From contig CALUEU010000009.1 of the NCBI GenBank assembly GCA_944319735.1, positions 1 to 36,864 on the forward strand: a DNA stretch of 36,864 nucleotides, in the 5' to 3' direction. The DNA comes from an uncultured Methanomassiliicoccus sp. (lineage in GTDB: Archaea; Thermoplasmatota; Thermoplasmata; Methanomassiliicoccales; Methanomassiliicoccaceae). Made by a program: the position numbers and the translations under genes. Within the stretch, counting starts at the first letter, position 1. Every line of letters starts with the position of its first letter. Under the pieces are notes generated by a model. The model saw only the letters and a list, made by a program, of their open reading frames with translations, searched no databases and was not told the origin of the DNA. Of the stretch, positions 24,641 through 31,782 are shown piece after piece.

Positions 24641-24688
24641 AATTGTATAATAATAGAATTGTGTGTAATACCTTTTAATCAATTGTAT
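24641..24688. repeat. Direct repeat AATTGTAT in a divergent promoter
   Basis: AATTGTAT occurs at 24641-24648 and 24681-24688, 40 bases apart, in the 117-base spacer between the zinc-ribbon gene and the recombinase operon. A TATA-like CTTTTAAT at 24672-24679 is close to ATG 24698, suggesting a short or absent leader. The repeats may be operators for element-encoded control. Confidence 0.3.
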
Positions 24689-24697
24689 TAATTAACT

Positions 24698-24985
24698 ATG
24701 TTAGAAAGGATTGCCCCGTTCAGCATAGCTAGCATAGACAAGTGTTTTGAACTTGAACGTGAAATTAGATCAAATACAGGATCGACTAGAGCGTATTTAT
24801 CCTGCAATACACCGCTAGATCTGGTATTATCGAGTTATCATGCAGAAATAATAAAGCTTCGCAGGACTGAACTCCTGATTACAAAAAGTATCATCAAAGA
24901 TCTGAGCAGAGAAATACATGGATTGTGTGCTGAACCTTGGACCCCTGAAAAATATTACACGCACAATGGGAAAGGTGATGAATAA
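24698..24985 (+). CDS. Hypothetical protein, 95 aa, mobile-island operon
   Basis: A 95-residue largely helical, charged protein (CFELEREIRSN; LRRTELLITKSIIKDLSREIHG). No motif or family is recognised. Its stop overlaps the next start (TAATG), making it the first gene of a coupled run that leads to the tyrosine recombinase; this context suggests an element-borne accessory or regulatory protein. Confidence 0.6.
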   Translation: MLERIAPFSIASIDKCFELEREIRSNTGSTRAYLSCNTPLDLVLSSYHAEIIKLRRTELLITKSIIKDLSREIHGLCAEPWTPEKYYTHNGKGDE

Positions 24986-25236
24986 TGGCTGTCTGGACAG
25001 TACAAGATTCAGAATCCCACGCTAAGCAGATCAGAATGAAATGCAGCCTGATTATCTGCTGCTCTGATGCGGACAATTGCACTATGACGGTCGTACCGTC
25101 TTACGGTGACACTGTCAAAATTCGCAGTCCATTAGGTATTGATGAGTATACTATTGTCATCACAGAACCTACAGACCAGCAATTAGAGAGAAAATGCATC
25201 TTACAATATTGGAGAACAAGGGAGTGTGAGAATTGA
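24985..25236 (+). CDS. Hypothetical protein, 83 aa, mobile-island operon
   Basis: 83 residues, predicted mostly beta (MTVVPSYGDTVKIRSPLGIDEYTIVI) with five scattered cysteines. No family recognised. Both ends overlap neighbours: TAATG at the start and TGATG at the end, so translation is coupled across all four genes. Confidence 0.6.
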   Translation: MAVWTVQDSESHAKQIRMKCSLIICCSDADNCTMTVVPSYGDTVKIRSPLGIDEYTIVITEPTDQQLERKCILQYWRTRECEN

Positions 25237-25388
25237 TGCCACTTTGTTCAGTGTGCGGAAGTGATGAATTCATCAACTGGATTGATGAAGAGGTTTATGT
25301 TTGCGAAAACTGCGGAGTATTTGTCAGATGCAATTTAGACCTTGAAGATGAAGACCTCATTCCGAATGATAAAACGGGGGGCAACTGA
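25236..25388 (+). CDS. Small zinc-ribbon protein, 50 aa
   Basis: 50 codons from ATG 25236, overlapping the preceding TGA. The protein has two knuckles, CSVCG near 4-8 and CENCG near 23-27, in the spacing of a zinc ribbon, then an acidic tail (LDLEDEDL). The stop at 25388 lies three bases before the recombinase ATG. A nucleic-acid or protein-binding role is inferred from the fold only. Confidence 0.65.
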   Translation: MPLCSVCGSDEFINWIDEEVYVCENCGVFVRCNLDLEDEDLIPNDKTGGN

Positions 25389-25391
25389 TGC

Positions 25392-26273
25392 ATGCCGTAC
25401 AAGTATCAAGACCAATGGTATGTCAAAATGAGAGCGTACGAACGGTATCAAAGGTCACGTCATCACTCCGAGAATACGATAATAAATCGAAAATACACTC
25501 TGACATCAATTTGGGAAAACCTTGGGGAACCGGAAAATCCACTGAATGTTTCTCTAGAGGATTATTTATTATTAGAAACAACTCTGGAAAAGGTAAATCA
25601 CAAACCCAACACTATCGTAAACGAGTTCAAAATCTTGAGATTATTTCTGAAATTCTGCAAATATTCAGATGCAGAAGAAGTTATTACAAAGTATATACCA
25701 GAGCCGAAAGAAGATCGTGTATTCTTGGAGGAAGAGGAGATTACAGAAGCGCGTCAAATTGCAAACAAAATAAACACTCGATGCGAGTTATTTTACTCCC
25801 TTGCAGTGGACAATTCGCTCCGACGCGGAGACATTATAAATATTACGCTGGATCAAGCAAAGGAGATGATCAAAACTGGCAGAACACGCATCACTCAGAA
25901 AGGTCGTCGAAAACGTCTGCTCGTGATACACAAACGGACAATACCATTGATAGAAGAATATCTTCGGGAGCGAAAAAAGGCATTGGCCAAGAAAGGATTG
26001 ATTGGAGACCCTTATCTTTTTGTAAACTTTCGTACAGGAAGGCATCTGGGTGTACAGGTTGTATACAAAGATATCGTAAAAATGAGCAGGACACAGAATA
26101 TGTATTACAGACCACACGACCTCAGAGCAACGTATGTGCGTCGCCAAGCGCGTGCAGGCACTCCATCACATGTTGTGATGATGAATACGGGACACAAATC
26201 ATGGGGAGTGACGTTCGGGCACTACTATGGACAAGACGAAAGAGAAATGCGCAATGCACAAGACAATATTTGA
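25392..26273 (+). CDS. Tyrosine recombinase/integrase
   Basis: 293 residues, XerA/phage-integrase type. An N-terminal SAM-like core-binding domain (about 10-95) is followed by the catalytic domain with Arg144 (NSLRRGD), Lys170, HDLR (His242, Arg245), His268 (TGHKSW) and Tyr278 or Tyr279 (GHYYG). All catalytic residues are present, so it looks active. A 344-codon frame in another phase over the same DNA is a shadow. It ends a run of small overlapping genes and is followed by a ribbon-helix-helix-like gene, which together look like an integrated element. No att repeat could be identified by eye, including at tRNA-Leu 1.3 kb away. Confidence 0.9.
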   Translation: MPYKYQDQWYVKMRAYERYQRSRHHSENTIINRKYTLTSIWENLGEPENPLNVSLEDYLLLETTLEKVNHKPNTIVNEFKILRLFLKFCKYSDAEEVITKYIPEPKEDRVFLEEEEITEARQIANKINTRCELFYSLAVDNSLRRGDIINITLDQAKEMIKTGRTRITQKGRRKRLLVIHKRTIPLIEEYLRERKKALAKKGLIGDPYLFVNFRTGRHLGVQVVYKDIVKMSRTQNMYYRPHDLRATYVRRQARAGTPSHVVMMNTGHKSWGVTFGHYYGQDEREMRNAQDNI

Positions 26274-26288
26274 TATCCCTGTGCCCTT

Positions 26289-26317
26289 ATCCAGTACATT
26301 TGGTTTACTATCCAGTA
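26289..26317. promoter_or_regulatory. Paired ATCCAGTA repeats before the ribbon-helix-helix gene
   Basis: ATCCAGTA stands at 26289-26296 and 26310-26317, 21 bases (two helical turns) apart, immediately before the TATA-like GTTTATAAG (26324-26332). Tandem half-sites at such spacing suit a ribbon-helix-helix regulator acting on its own promoter; that link is inferred. Confidence 0.4.
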
Positions 26318-26357
26318 GTATACGTTTATAAGTCATGGATTACATTACAAACCAATA

Positions 26358-26576
26358 ATGCCCAAAAAGCTTCCCCCAAAGGTACCAGTAAAGTTGCTAA
26401 TACCCAAAAATTTGATACCTGAAATTGACGAGATAGTCAATGATGAATCATATGACGGTCGGGGCGACTTAGCATTAACACTTATCCGCTGGTATATCTA
26501 TGAACGCAAGCGACTGAAAGGAATAGATAGAGAATTGATCATTGTAAACAGCAAGAATAACAGTCCGAAAATATAG
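26358..26576 (+). CDS. Ribbon-helix-helix-like DNA-binding protein, 72 aa
   Basis: 72 residues: a short strand (VPVKLLIPKNL), then two predicted helices (IPEIDEIVND and GDLALTLIRWYIYER), the CopG/Arc layout. The TATA box lies 26-34 bases before the ATG, so the mRNA is probably nearly leaderless. The stop is UAG; reading it as Pyl would add 28 more residues to UAA. It lies beside the recombinase and may regulate the element. The fold call comes from pattern only. Confidence 0.6.
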   Translation: MPKKLPPKVPVKLLIPKNLIPEIDEIVNDESYDGRGDLALTLIRWYIYERKRLKGIDRELIIVNSKNNSPKI

Positions 26577-26832
26577 AGCTTGGAATGGATGGATAACCGG
26601 GTTGATTGTATTTGTGAAAACAAGTCACAAATTCAACATAATTTCTTATCAATTTTTTTATAACCATCAGAATTGCATTCATATAGTGAATTATTTTCGG
26701 ATTAGATGTTTTAAAATTAATAAATTTCACACATTGTTAATACAAATCACGCCAGCACTGGATTTTAAAAATAAATCTATCTTAGTTTATGGTCAAAATA
26801 TTAATATTTTTAGGTCTATCCCCTGTTAACTA
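26577..26832. other. AT-rich spacer without recognisable gene
   Basis: No frame with a credible start or composition is seen. It contains AATATTAATATT-type sequence near 26795-26810 that could serve as the TATA region for the HdeD-like gene, and is a possible right edge of the mobile island. Confidence 0.4.
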
Positions 26833-26855
26833 AAAAATCCGTTATGCGGATTTTT
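26833..26855 (+). promoter_or_regulatory. Stem-loop at the 5' end of the hdeD-like mRNA
   Basis: AAAAATCCG-TTATG-CGGATTTTT forms a perfect 9-bp hairpin that ends just before the GAGGTGATGAA ribosome-binding site. The nearby TATA-like sequence predicts transcription start about here, so it may be an mRNA-capping structure; its T-rich 3' arm also resembles a terminator of upstream transcription. Confidence 0.5.
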
Positions 26856-26866
26856 GAGGTGATGAA

Positions 26867-27406
26867 ATGGATGTTATGAATAAAATGGTAGCTAATGACT
26901 ACAAAGGAAGATTGATATTCGGCATAATAGCTGTAGTTATTGGTCTAATCGCAATTGCATGGCCTGGAGGAACACTAAAGATTATAATTATCCTGCTTGG
27001 CATATTTGCATTACTGAATGGTCTATCCATCCTGTTTAATGCCTTTTCTCAGAAGTCCAAAGATACCCATAATCTGCTGGTAGGAGTTCTGTATGTAGTC
27101 CTTGGTCTGATTATGATCGTTGCATCATTTGCATTCTTAGATGTGCTCATGTATATCTTAGCTGCATTCCTGATCATATTCGGTCTGTTCCAGCTCTATG
27201 AGATGTGGCCAATCACAAATGACAGCTTAAAAGGAGAAAAGCTGTACAACCTAGTTATTGCCGTCATCGCAATTGTACTCGGTATTGTTATCATTGTCTA
27301 CCCAGGCCTCGCCGCAAATGTAGTAATGATCATCATCGGAGTATTCCTGCTTATCATCGGTATAATAAACTTACTTGGCGCATTCCAGATGAAAAAGTCC
27401 AACTAA
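26867..27406 (+). CDS. HdeD-family (DUF308) membrane protein
   Basis: 179 residues with six hydrophobic helices arranged as three pairs, each with the GIxxVxxGLIxIxxP-type repeat (IIAVVIGLIAIAWPG; VVLGLIMIVASF; IVLGIVIIVYPG) typical of DUF308/HdeD. In Enterobacteria HdeD is tied to acid resistance; the role in archaea is unknown. A GGTGA ribosome-binding site precedes the ATG. It is a single gene with a 5' stem-loop and a strong terminator. Confidence 0.85.
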   Translation: MDVMNKMVANDYKGRLIFGIIAVVIGLIAIAWPGGTLKIIIILLGIFALLNGLSILFNAFSQKSKDTHNLLVGVLYVVLGLIMIVASFAFLDVLMYILAAFLIIFGLFQLYEMWPITNDSLKGEKLYNLVIAVIAIVLGIVIIVYPGLAANVVMIIIGVFLLIIGIINLLGAFQMKKSN

Positions 27407-27416
27407 ACAACATACA

Positions 27417-27451
27417 GTGTGTAGTCGCTTAGGTTACACACTTATTTTTTT
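27417..27451 (+). terminator. Hairpin plus T-run after the hdeD-like gene
   Basis: GTGTGTA (27417-27423) pairs with TACACAC (27435-27441) across an 11-base loop, followed by TTA and seven T residues. It fits a terminator 11 bases after the TAA stop. Confidence 0.6.
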
Positions 27452-27581
27452 ATAAATCAGCAGGTATTTGTTATTGATTTTACAAGAGTTTCTACAATCA
27501 GCTTGATTTCAGATTACTGGTTAGTTTTCAGTTATGCCCAAGGGCATTTTGATATATGAGTTCTGCATTGCTACCTTGTCT

Positions 27582-27668
27582 GCAAGGGTAGCCAAGCCTG
27601 GCCAACGGCGCAGGACTTAGGATCCTGTCCTTAGTGGTCCGAGGGTTCAAATCCCTTCCCTTGCACCA
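27582..27668 (+). tRNA. tRNA-Leu (anticodon UAG), CCA encoded
   Basis: Acceptor GCAAGGG pairs with CCCTTGC, discriminator A, CCA encoded. The anticodon stem CAGGA/TCCTG encloses CTTAGGA, anticodon TAG at 27618-27620. A long variable arm and the T arm GAGGG-TTCAAAT-CCCTT confirm a class II leucine tRNA. GATATATG at 27551-27558 is a well-placed TATA box. No intron. Confidence 0.93.
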
Positions 27669-27696
27669 TTACGAATTATCAAACGGTTGGTGTATC

Positions 27697-28143
27697 ATGG
27701 ACATAGACAGTCTTTCTTTCAGAGCTTTTTCCCATGCTACAGAAAATGAAGACCGTGTTAAAAAAGCCGTTATGAATGCATCAGGGTCTGAAGAGCTCAC
27801 ATGCAGCAAAAGTTATGGATATCATGGAAATCCAATTGTTGTGATTGAGGCTAAGATCACCCGTGCAAAAGAGATAAAAAATGTTTTAAGCCTGCTGTCT
27901 GAAGAAGATGTCAGACAGCTGATTGATACAATTGAACTCAGAGTTGATGATGAGTCATTTTTTTACATGAGACTGGATAAACAAGAGGCATATCTTGGAA
28001 ATCTGAGATTAAGCAGCGGAGAAGATGTAATATCCGTCAGGGGAAAAATAAAATCTTATCCGCAGAACAGGGAGAATGCAGTATTGTCGATAACACAAAC
28101 ACTGCAGACTATTCTAGACAAGAAAGAGCTCAAAAGATCATAA
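27697..28143 (+). CDS. RNA-binding domain protein (COG1325/DUF54-like)
   Basis: 148 residues from ATG 27697; the frame is open further upstream only through tRNA-Leu, so that longer start is rejected. Opening SLSFRAFSHATENEDRVKKAV, then SYGYHGNPIVVIEAKITRAKEI and the later YMRLDKQEAYLGNLRL are landmarks of the archaeal family annotated as RNA-binding or exosome-related. It lies 28 bases after the tRNA and overlaps the 3' end of feoB by 14 bases, convergently. A role in RNA metabolism is inferred from the family. Confidence 0.85.
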   Translation: MDIDSLSFRAFSHATENEDRVKKAVMNASGSEELTCSKSYGYHGNPIVVIEAKITRAKEIKNVLSLLSEEDVRQLIDTIELRVDDESFFYMRLDKQEAYLGNLRLSSGEDVISVRGKIKSYPQNRENAVLSITQTLQTILDKKELKRS

Positions 28144-30046
28144 ATACAAAGTGAGCCAAGCCTCCAAGGAGGAATGACAGGCATATTGAAGATATGCAGA
28201 TTACAGCTGCATTTTTCAACCCGAACTCTTTCAGCAATACAGCCAGCACTGCAATGCAGGGCATGTATGTAGCCATGATTAAGGCAAAGACAAACATCTG
28301 TTCCGGAGACAAAGCAAGGCTGAGATCTATGCCTGCAGTTATCGGGAAGATTACATAAAGAATCTGCAGAGCCATTTCTTTACGCAGAACCCCCATTATC
28401 AGCGCGATTATGATTACAGCAGGCAGTCCTAAAAAGCCAACAGTAAACGGAGCTAATGGATCTACAAGAGCACCGAGGACGTTGTAGACCATGAGAAATT
28501 CCAGAACCAGGCTGCCTACAAGCAGCAGGGGGAAAGCAACAATTATGAAATCTTTGGTCCTCGCCCATGTTTTATACAATACGTTTCTGACTGACGGCAT
28601 AGTCAAGTCTGGTATTTCGATGGTCAGACCGCACGGTTCATCATCCAGGACTTTGTGGAGTACTTTGCCCAAAATAAACACCATGCTGAGTAAGATCAGA
28701 TATATCAGAGCAGCCCAGAATATGCCTGAATAAGTTCCTACTGTTCCAATTATAATAATTGTCTGTGCTGAACAGGGAACTGCCATTACAATAACGGTTG
28801 AAAGAATCAGCCTTTCTCTTTTTGATTCCAAAGTTCTTGTTGCCAGTATGGCAGGGACATTGCATCCGGTTCCGACGATCATCGGAATGATTGCCCTTCC
28901 ATGCAGACCCAGCTTTACCATTATCCCGTCAAGCAGCATTGCCACTCTCGGCAGATATCCAGAGTCTTCAAGAACTCCCAGGATCAGATAGAATACCACA
29001 ATGAAGGGTATTACAATTGCCAGTATTGCTTCGATTGAAAGATAAATACCCTCTGAAATAGCTTCTCCGACATCACCGCCAATGAATGATGCCAGCTGAT
29101 CAAAGAGAGGGCCTATGTACATTTCATAAAGACCGACAAGGAATTCTTCCAAAGCTCCCCCGATATAAATTACAGAAACGAAAATGGTAATGAGTACTAT
29201 TATCAGGATAGGAATTCCGGTAACCGGTTTCAACGTGATGTCTGAGATCTTATCCTTCAAGCTCCGCTTCTGATTGACATTTGCCGAGATTACCTTGGAA
29301 GCTATGTTTCCAGATTCTCCGTATCTGTCTCTGGCGATATGAACTTCAATTGATTCACGATGCTGTTCTTTGAATTCAACTCTGTAATCTTCTACCAGCT
29401 TCTTTGTTTCATCTGAAAATTGTTCTGTAAAATAATTATTTCCTTCAAGGAGCTTGAGTGCTGCTCCCCTCACGGGATATCCTGCATTAGTTTTAGTTTC
29501 TTTAAAATTTTTTTCAAGAAACTGCTCAATATGCCCGTCGTATTTTATTTTATAATTTGAGACATATGATTCTTCAGACACTACGGCATTCATCAAACGG
29601 TCTGTTCCTTCTCCAGTGGTGGCTGTAATCGGAATGACTGGTATTCCCAGCATTGATGACAGCAGGTCCACATCGATCGTGTACCGTTTTTTAGCCTGAT
29701 CCATAAAGTTCAGGGCTAGGACAACGTCGTAGCCAAGCTCAATTAACTGCAAGGTTAGAACTAAACTCTGACTCAGCCTAGTGGCATCAACCACCGAAAT
29801 TACACGGTCTGGGGACTTCTCTTCCAGAAGCTCTATTGCCACCTGCTCGTCTTCAGTGACTCCAGAAAAAGAGTAGGTTCCCGGGAGATCAAAGACAGTA
29901 ATGGGTTTTCCATTGAAAATAACTGTAGCTTCCTCAAACTCAACCGTAGTGCCGGCATAGTTTGATGCTATGACGCCTACCCCGGTCATTCGGGTAAACA
30001 AGACGGATTTTCCTACGTTTGGATTGCCTACAAGAGCGACTTTCAA
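28130..30046 (-). CDS. feoB: Ferrous iron transporter FeoB
   Basis: 638 residues. An N-terminal GTPase (GNPNVGKS at 7-14, DLPGTYSFSG with G3, NFMD for G4) and its helical GDI-like segment are followed by the membrane core with Nramp/gate segments, including PRVAMLLDG, GTGCNVPAILATR (the conserved Cys) and PCSAQTIIIIG. It imports Fe(II) across the cytoplasmic membrane. The start is TTG 30046, six bases after GGAGG, directly abutting the DtxR-FeoA gene (one-base spacing between stop and start), so the pair is one operon. Confidence 0.95.
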   Translation of the reverse strand: MKVALVGNPNVGKSVLFTRMTGVGVIASNYAGTTVEFEEATVIFNGKPITVFDLPGTYSFSGVTEDEQVAIELLEEKSPDRVISVVDATRLSQSLVLTLQLIELGYDVVLALNFMDQAKKRYTIDVDLLSSMLGIPVIPITATTGEGTDRLMNAVVSEESYVSNYKIKYDGHIEQFLEKNFKETKTNAGYPVRGAALKLLEGNNYFTEQFSDETKKLVEDYRVEFKEQHRESIEVHIARDRYGESGNIASKVISANVNQKRSLKDKISDITLKPVTGIPILIIVLITIFVSVIYIGGALEEFLVGLYEMYIGPLFDQLASFIGGDVGEAISEGIYLSIEAILAIVIPFIVVFYLILGVLEDSGYLPRVAMLLDGIMVKLGLHGRAIIPMIVGTGCNVPAILATRTLESKRERLILSTVIVMAVPCSAQTIIIIGTVGTYSGIFWAALIYLILLSMVFILGKVLHKVLDDEPCGLTIEIPDLTMPSVRNVLYKTWARTKDFIIVAFPLLLVGSLVLEFLMVYNVLGALVDPLAPFTVGFLGLPAVIIIALIMGVLRKEMALQILYVIFPITAGIDLSLALSPEQMFVFALIMATYMPCIAVLAVLLKEFGLKNAAVICISSICLSFLLGGLAHFVFMIF

Positions 30047-30709
30047 TCAAGCCCTCCTAACCCACACAAGCGATGCCATCTCTTTGGCCAATGCTATGCG
30101 CCTGCCGTCGATCCTTACAAGCAAAGGGCCGCCTACTGGAACCTTTTCATCAATTTCTATGTCATGACCAGGAACAAACCCCATTGAGATCAATCTTCTC
30201 ACCCTGTCAAGATCCTCGCTTGCAATGTGAGTGATTGATGCCGCTTCTCCCTGGCCGAGCGTGTCGAGCTGGACAGATAAACCGCTGACATCCGGCTGCG
30301 GCAGATCCGGAGGAGGTATGGGATTCCCGTCTGGACACACTACAGGATCTTTCAGAATCTTGGAAATTCTCTCTACCGACTCATCCGATACAGTGTGTTC
30401 AAGCTTCATAGCCTCGTTGTGAGACTCTTCAGTTTTCATTCCGAGAATGTCTACAAAAAAACGTTCCAAAAGTCTGTGGCGCCTTTTGACTCTCCTTGCA
30501 ATTGTCAATCCTTCATCAGTAAGAGATACTCCCCTGTACTGCTCGTATGTCACATACCCGAGGTATGACAGTTTCTTAATCATCTCTGAAACGCTGCCCG
30601 GAGAAATGTTGAGCTTTGATGCTATCTGAGTAGTTTTAACAGTCCTGCCGTCTACCGAAAGATCGTATATGCATGCGAGATAATCTTCGATATTCTCAGA
30701 TATCATCAT
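30047..30709 (-). CDS. DtxR-family metal regulator with C-terminal FeoA domain
   Basis: 220 residues. An N-terminal winged helix (MMISENIEDYLACIYDLS; QIASKLNISPGSVSEMIKKLSYLGYV) and dimerisation/metal helices (RHRLLERFFVDILGM, EHTVSDESVERI) are of the DtxR/IdeR/MntR type. Residues about 145-220 form an FeoA/SH3-like domain (LDTLGQGEAASITHI; MGFVPGHDIEIDEKVP; GRRIALAKEMA). It probably senses Fe(II) or Mn(II) and represses its own operon with feoB. A TATATAG at 30731-30737 is about 25 bases from the ATG, predicting a leaderless mRNA. No separate feoA is seen. Confidence 0.93.
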   Translation of the reverse strand: MMISENIEDYLACIYDLSVDGRTVKTTQIASKLNISPGSVSEMIKKLSYLGYVTYEQYRGVSLTDEGLTIARRVKRRHRLLERFFVDILGMKTEESHNEAMKLEHTVSDESVERISKILKDPVVCPDGNPIPPPDLPQPDVSGLSVQLDTLGQGEAASITHIASEDLDRVRRLISMGFVPGHDIEIDEKVPVGGPLLVRIDGRRIALAKEMASLVWVRRA

Positions 30710-30747
30710 ATCCGAATAGTGGGATGCGATTATATAGTTTGGCGTGC

Positions 30748-31782
30748 CTAAATATCTCTGAAAGGCACGACGTCACAGCATGTGCATTCATGGCACATTG
30801 TTTTAAAAGAAAGAGTAGTGAGATTGTGATTAATGAGTATCTCTTTATATTTCTGCGCAAGCCTCACCATCCTTTCAGGATCCACAGGTTCCAGATGACC
30901 GACGGCTGCCTCCATTTGAGACCGGTTCAGATCATTGAGCCTCAAAGGCCTGAGGGTTGCAACACAGCCCAGCGAGGCTAAGTACTCGCATCCCGCAAGC
31001 ACATTTTCATCCGTCTCGCCCATGCCGTAGATGATGTTTGAGGTTACCTTTCCTCTGCCGAAGACCTCTACTGCAGACTTTATGTTGGCGATGATAGAGT
31101 CTATATCCTGCTCTCCGCATACTTTTTCAAAAATATCTTTGTCATATGTTTCAATGTTTAATTTTATCTCATCGGCGCCGGCACATTTGAGCTGTTCAAT
31201 CTGCTGTCTGTTCTCCACATAAGGCTCTACGCCGATCGGCATTGACGGCAGAGCTTCTCTCACCGTCTTTACAATTTTTGACATCCTGTCTATCGTATCC
31301 TGAGGAGTAGATACTACAGCTGAAGTGAGCGCAACGGCTTTCAGATTGTCACTTTCAGCATAATGTAAAATCATGGAAATGATCTTTTCATCTGTCAGAG
31401 ACTTCGTAGCTCCTCTTTCTTTCAATGCCGGCGAGGTGCAGAACCTGCAGTTGTAGATGCACTCGGTAGCGAGGTTGAAGAATGCCTGTTCCGGAGCATG
31501 AGCCAAGGTATGTCCGATCTTGACTTCATCCAGAAACGGCTTTCCGTTTTTAGTTATGGAATACTTTCCTTCAGAATCTGCCAAGCTGAACTCTTCTTCA
31601 TCCCAGGTAATTGCTTTCTTTACCCGGATGCCTTCGAATTCAATCACCAGCGAGGCTGACCCGGCTCCCGGGCCGGCAGTGGATTTGGAAAGCGGAAAGG
31701 GCGGCTTGAAAGACTTAGAGACGCGGAGAGGCCCTCCAGACAGAAGTTCTGCTTTTTTCAGAGCCCTCAGATACGGATCCAT
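30748..31782 (-). CDS. Radical SAM protein of unknown function
   Basis: 344 residues from ATG 31782, which follows GGAG closely and overlaps the end of cysS; an ATG further upstream at 31821 lies inside cysS without a good site. CIYNCRFC (CxxxCxxC) near 107-114 binds the catalytic cluster, and IGVEPYVENRQ, EIKLNIETYD and IIYGMGETDENV are typical barrel strands of BioB-like members. A C-terminal CHECTCCDV adds cysteines for another cluster or metal. The stop is UAG. Substrate unknown; its coupling to cysS may be only positional. Confidence 0.85.
   Translation of the reverse strand: MDPYLRALKKAELLSGGPLRVSKSFKPPFPLSKSTAGPGAGSASLVIEFEGIRVKKAITWDEEEFSLADSEGKYSITKNGKPFLDEVKIGHTLAHAPEQAFFNLATECIYNCRFCTSPALKERGATKSLTDEKIISMILHYAESDNLKAVALTSAVVSTPQDTIDRMSKIVKTVREALPSMPIGVEPYVENRQQIEQLKCAGADEIKLNIETYDKDIFEKVCGEQDIDSIIANIKSAVEVFGRGKVTSNIIYGMGETDENVLAGCEYLASLGCVATLRPLRLNDLNRSQMEAAVGHLEPVDPERMVRLAQKYKEILINHNLTTLSFKTMCHECTCCDVVPFRDI

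Noticed and set aside
25388-26422. 344-codon ORF overlapping the recombinase
   Set aside because: It is in a different frame over the recombinase and has no domain-like features; the recombinase frame has all catalytic residues.
27582-27668. tRNA-Leu as the attachment site of the integrase island
   Set aside because: No repeat of the tRNA 3' end was found in the island by eye, and the island lies on the 5' side, unlike the usual arrangement.
27634-27696. Upstream extension of the RNA-binding protein gene
   Set aside because: It would start inside tRNA-Leu; ATG 27697 gives the normal family length.
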